Source: an uncultured Oscillospiraceae bacterium (GTDB taxonomy: Bacteria > Bacillota > Clostridia > Oscillospirales > Ruminococcaceae). From it: 45,919 nucleotides of DNA. Of the stretch, positions 42,991 through 45,919 are shown piece after piece. The DNA lies in the NCBI GenBank assembly GCA_949741215.1, contig CATJLA010000095.1:1-45919 (forward strand), read 5' to 3'. Positions within the stretch are counted from its first letter, which is position 1; each line of letters starts with the position of its first letter. The translations under genes were made by a program, and so were the position numbers. The notes under the pieces are model-generated. The model was not told the origin of the DNA. It was given only the letters and a program-made list of their open reading frames with translations, and made no database searches.

Positions 42991-44276
42991 TGCGGCTTTG
43001 GGGTGAGTTCTGCAGCCTCCCGCAAAATTTTTTGCCGGTACTGCAGGGCGGTTTGCTCGGTTTTATTCTCTCCAAACTGATAATACACCTGGTTTTTGAT
43101 CGGCTCCGGCAGGTACTGCTGGGGCACATAGTGGTTGGGGAACAGGTGGGCATACTGATAGCCAATGCCGTGCTCCAGCTTTTTGGAGCCGCTGTAGTGA
43201 CTGTCCCGCAGCAAATCTGGCACCTGGCCAAAATCCCCTTTGCGGACGTCCGCCATGGCGGCGTCTATGGCGTTGATAGCGGAATTGGACTTGGGTGCGG
43301 TGCAAAGCAGGATTACCGCCTGAGAAAGGGGAATCCTCGCTTCCGGCAGGCCAAGCTGCAGGGCGGCGTCAGCACAGGCTTTGGCCACTACAATAGCGTT
43401 GGGGTAGGCCAAGCCAATATCCTCGCAGGCAGTAACCAACATCCGGCGGATGGGGGAAAGCAGGTCTCCTGCCTCCAAAAGCCGGGCCAGGTAGTGGAGG
43501 GCAGCATTTTCGTCCGAACCCCGGATAGACTTTTGAAAAGCGGAAAGGATATCATAGTGCTCGTCGCCGTCCCTATCATACCGCATGGAGCTGCGCTGGG
43601 CTACCTGCTCCACCTCTTCCAACGTAATACAAGGTTCTGAGGCTCCCAAGGCGGCAAGGCCCAGCATTTCCACACAGTTTATGGCTTTGCGGACATCGCC
43701 GCCGCAGCCTGCGGCTATGCGGGCGGTTACGCCCTCCTCCAGCTCCAGGGCGGTGTTGTACTGCCGCTCCAGTGTTTGAAAGGCCCGGGTAACTGCCTTT
43801 TGGATCTCCGCAGGCTCCACCGGGCGGAACTCAAACACGGTGCTCCGGCTTAAAATGGCGTTATAAATATAAAAATAGGGGTTTTCGGTGGTGGAGGCAA
43901 TCAGGGTAATGCTGCCGTCCTCAATGTATTCCAGCAGGGTTTGCTGCTGCTTTTTGTTTAAGTACTGGATCTCGTCCAGATAAAGCAGGATGCCGTCCCG
44001 CCCGGCAAAGGTTTCGGTTTCCTCCATTACCGCCTTGATATCGGCAGTAGAGGCGGTGGTGCCGTTGAGCCGGTGGAGCCGTTTGCCGGCATTTTGGGCC
44101 AAAATCCTTGCCACAGTGGTTTTGCCTACCCCTGAGGGGCCGTAGAAAATCAGGTTGGGGAGCTTGTCCCCGTGGTTATCCACAATCCGGCGCAGGATTT
44201 TGCCCTGCCCTAAAATATGCTGCTGCCCTACTACCTCTTCCAGAGTATTGGGACGCAGCTGGTCTGCCAGGGGCAT
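42984..44276 (-). CDS. rarA: Replication-associated recombination protein A (AAA+ ATPase)
   Basis: RarA/MgsA acts at stalled replication forks. The 430-residue protein has the AAA+ Walker A loop GPSGVGKT at residues 46-53, Walker B YLDEIQ near residue 100, sensor 1 ASTTENPYF and the arginine-finger region LSRSTVFEF, followed by the C-terminal tetramerisation domain with SPIRRMLVTACEDIGLAYP and the family end YHxGSKK-like SHYSGSKKLEHGIGY. The ATG at 44276 (MPLADQLRPNTLEEVVGQ) follows AGGAGG; a 45-codon upstream extension is rejected. It lies 152 bp downstream of glyA on the same strand. Confidence 0.95.
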   Translation of the reverse strand: MPLADQLRPNTLEEVVGQQHILGQGKILRRIVDNHGDKLPNLIFYGPSGVGKTTVARILAQNAGKRLHRLNGTTASTADIKAVMEETETFAGRDGILLYLDEIQYLNKKQQQTLLEYIEDGSITLIASTTENPYFYIYNAILSRSTVFEFRPVEPAEIQKAVTRAFQTLERQYNTALELEEGVTARIAAGCGGDVRKAINCVEMLGLAALGASEPCITLEEVEQVAQRSSMRYDRDGDEHYDILSAFQKSIRGSDENAALHYLARLLEAGDLLSPIRRMLVTACEDIGLAYPNAIVVAKACADAALQLGLPEARIPLSQAVILLCTAPKSNSAINAIDAAMADVRKGDFGQVPDLLRDSHYSGSKKLEHGIGYQYAHLFPNHYVPQQYLPEPIKNQVYYQFGENKTEQTALQYRQKILREAAELTPKPQK

Positions 44277-44428
44277 GAGTCCCCCTCCTTTTGCTGCTGT
44301 AATGTGAAAAGAGCCGCCGCAAGTGGTTTGCAGCGGCTGGCTTTCAGTTTTGTTTTTAAGACGTCGTTGGGCTTTGTGCCTGCCTGTGTTCTGTGCAAAA
44401 GAGGAAGGCACTTTTGTCCCAAAAAGGC
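44277..44428. other. glyA-rarA spacer with a dispersed-element variant
   Basis: Contains AAGACGTCGTTG near 44359 (plus strand), a loose variant of the dispersed element, and TTTTGTCCCAAAAAG near 44412, similar to a sequence between coaE and the lytic transglycosylase gene. No gene and no strong terminator. Confidence 0.4.
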
Positions 44429-45682
44429 TTACTGATACAGCGGATATTTACCGCAAAGAGCGCTGACTTTGGCCCGCACGGCGTCGGCAGAGTTTTCAAA
44501 GTCAGTGGCGGTGAGGTAGATGCACTCAGCGATGACGTCCATATCCTCGGTTTTCAGGCCACGGCTGGTAACGGCAGGAGTGCCGATACGGATGCCGCTG
44601 GTGATAAAGGGGCTTTGAGGGTCGTTAGGAATGGCGTTTTTATTTACGGTGATGAATACCTCATCCAGCTTTTTTTCCAGCTCCTTGCCGGTGATGTTCA
44701 TGTTGCGCAGGTCCAGCAGCATCAGGTGGTTGTCGGTTCCGCCGGAAACCAGCTGGAAGCCCCGCTTGGTCAGGCCTGCCGCCAATGCCTGGGCGTTCTC
44801 CACAATCTGCTTCTGGTAAGCCTTAAAGGCATCGCTCAAAGCCTCGCCCAGGCAAACAGCCTTTGCGGCAATAATATGCTCCAGAGGGCCGCCCTGGGTG
44901 CCCGGGAATACCGCTTTGTCAATCTTTTTGCCCAGTTCCTTTTTGCAGAGGATCAGGCCGCCACGGGGCCCGCGAAGGGTCTTGTGCGTAGTGGTAGTTA
45001 CAATGTCCGCATAAGGCACCGGGGAGGGATGCAGCCCTGCCGCAACCAGCCCGGCAATGTGGGCGATATCCACCATGAAGTAAGCCCCAACTTCCTTGGC
45101 AATGGCGGAGAGCTTTTCGAAATCAATCACACGGGGATAAGCGCTGGCGCCTGCCACCAGCAGCTTGGGCTTGTGCTGCAAAGCCAGGGCACGCACTTCG
45201 TCGTAGTTGATGGTGTGGGTGTTCTGATCCACGCCGTAGGAAACAAAGTGGTAGTAACTGCCTGAAAGATTTACCGGGGAACCATGGCTCAGATGGCCGC
45301 CGTCCGCCAGGCTCATGCCCAGAACGGTATCTCCGGGCTGGAGCAGGGCAAAGTAAACCGCCAGGTTGGCCTGGGCGCCGGAATGGGGCTGCACATTGGC
45401 GTGTTCGGCTCCAAACAGCTTTTTGGCGCGCTCAATGGCAATGGTTTCCACTATGTCTACATCCTGGCAGCCGCCGTAGTAGCGTTTGCCGGGGTAGCCC
45501 TCGGCGTACTTATTGGTTAAAACCGAACCCATGGCTGCCATAACGGCAGGGGAAACGATATTCTCGGAGGCAATCAGCTCCAGATTTCTTCTCTGGCGGC
45601 CCAGCTCCCCTCTCATGGCGGCGCCCACTTCGGGATCGTACTTTTCCACAACCCCGATGGTATCCATCAAATCCTGATACAT
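44429..45682 (-). CDS. glyA: Serine hydroxymethyltransferase
   Basis: Converts serine and tetrahydrofolate to glycine and methylene-tetrahydrofolate using pyridoxal phosphate, the main source of one-carbon units. The 417-residue protein has [32 protein letters not shown], the PLP-lysine motif [14 protein letters not shown] near residue 230 and [15 protein letters not shown]. The ATG at 45682 (MYQDLMDT) follows AAGGAG; a TTG two codons earlier overlaps the spacing region. A consensus promoter lies 70 bp upstream. It is followed by rarA on the same strand. Confidence 0.97.
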   Translation of the reverse strand: MYQDLMDTIGVVEKYDPEVGAAMRGELGRQRRNLELIASENIVSPAVMAAMGSVLTNKYAEGYPGKRYYGGCQDVDIVETIAIERAKKLFGAEHANVQPHSGAQANLAVYFALLQPGDTVLGMSLADGGHLSHGSPVNLSGSYYHFVSYGVDQNTHTINYDEVRALALQHKPKLLVAGASAYPRVIDFEKLSAIAKEVGAYFMVDIAHIAGLVAAGLHPSPVPYADIVTTTTHKTLRGPRGGLILCKKELGKKIDKAVFPGTQGGPLEHIIAAKAVCLGEALSDAFKAYQKQIVENAQALAAGLTKRGFQLVSGGTDNHLMLLDLRNMNITGKELEKKLDEVFITVNKNAIPNDPQSPFITSGIRIGTPAVTSRGLKTEDMDVIAECIYLTATDFENSADAVRAKVSALCGKYPLYQ

Positions 45683-45749
45683 TGGCAATTCTCTCCTTCA
45701 TTCCTGTCAGCGGTGTTTTTACAATCGTACGTAAAGCACATACAATAAT

Positions 45750-45778
45750 ATTATACCATAATTCAGCCCAATTTACAA
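45750..45778 (-). promoter_or_regulatory. Predicted promoter of glyA
   Basis: Minus-strand TTGTAA (45773-45778), 17-bp spacer, perfect TATAAT (45750-45755); predicted start near 45743, leader about 60 nt. Confidence 0.8.
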
Positions 45779-45876
45779 CCGCTGAAAACCCCGATATTTT
45801 CAGGGTTGTTCAAAATATAAAGCGGTGTAAAGCGGGCAAAATGCGGGGTAATTAGTAACAAATTAGTATCATCAAT

Positions 45877-45919
45877 TTACCCCAAAAGGGCGTTCACCCT
45901 TGCTTGAATTTCAGCGTAA
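45877..45919 (-). CDS. Possible C-terminal tail of a gene cut by the window edge
   Basis: A minus-strand frame reading YAEIQARVNALLG then TAA ends at 45877 and runs off the window. Thirteen codons are too few to identify a family; the composition is plausible for a helical protein end, but it may be chance. Between it and glyA lie the glyA promoter and a direct repeat ATTAGTA (about 45850-45869). Confidence 0.25.
   Translation of the reverse strand, partial: YAEIQARVNALLG

Noticed and set aside
1-45919. tRNA, rRNA, CRISPR, insertion sequence or prophage genes
   Set aside because: None found: no cloverleaf with a TTCGANNC arm, no direct-repeat array, and no transposase, integrase or phage structural proteins among the reading frames.

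Overview
The window looks like chromosomal DNA from a spore-forming, moderately GC-rich member of the Clostridia, most like the Oscillospirales/Ruminococcaceae-type lineages (the lineage is inferred). The evidence is a complete spo0A next to spoIVB, a SpoVAF/GerA-type spore protein, Gram-positive-type ribosomal and RNA polymerase proteins, strong AGGAGG ribosome-binding sites and sigma-A promoters. It is mostly a core-genome segment. No prophage, insertion sequence, CRISPR array, tRNA or rRNA was seen.

Layout. (1) 1-13060, all on the minus strand and read right to left: rpoB, rpoC, a CE15-type esterase, then the str operon rpsL, rpsG, fusA and a truncated tuf. The usual rplJ/rplL genes are absent upstream of rpoB, which has its own promoter, and a carbohydrate esterase sits inside the otherwise classical rpoC-rpsL junction. 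(2) 13061-15452: a noncoding stretch with a predicted small plus-strand RNA whose start overlaps the rpoB start region, then an orphan lipoprotein gene flanked by two parS-like palindromes. (3) 15453-19080: the sporulation pair spoIVB-spo0A (minus strand), with Spo0A-box-like sequences upstream of spo0A and in a 1.3-kb noncoding region upstream of spoIVB. (4) 19081-22836: a TIM-barrel sugar isomerase, a tiny membrane protein, a DedA protein and a TetR regulator overlapping a flavodoxin-like gene. (5) 23031-33272: a 2474-residue cyclic beta-1,2-glucan synthase-like enzyme followed 50 bp later by a SpoVAF-like protein, then aldose 1-epimerase. (6) 33512-35829, minus strand: an M18 aminopeptidase and a 129-residue orphan. 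(7) 36021-42904, plus strand: DUF951, prfA, two GNAT acetyltransferases, a Sua5/TsaC-type threonylcarbamoyl-AMP synthase, a third GNAT, coaE, a lytic transglycosylase and an S1-domain protein. (8) 42984-45682, minus strand: rarA and glyA, with the possible tail of another gene at the right edge.

How the parts fit. Most genes serve transcription, translation, tRNA modification, CoA and one-carbon metabolism, with sporulation and envelope functions interleaved. Three exact 16-bp parS palindromes suggest an origin-proximal location. The most unusual signal is a short dispersed element, GGGACGTCGCGC and close variants. It occurs in many intergenic spacers, always in the same orientation whatever the direction of the flanking genes, and it or a variant punctuates five consecutive gene junctions from prfA to coaE. 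Other candidates for new biology are the small RNA at the rpoB promoter, a possible Spo0A-controlled noncoding transcript upstream of spoIVB, and the pairing of a glucan synthase with a spore protein.
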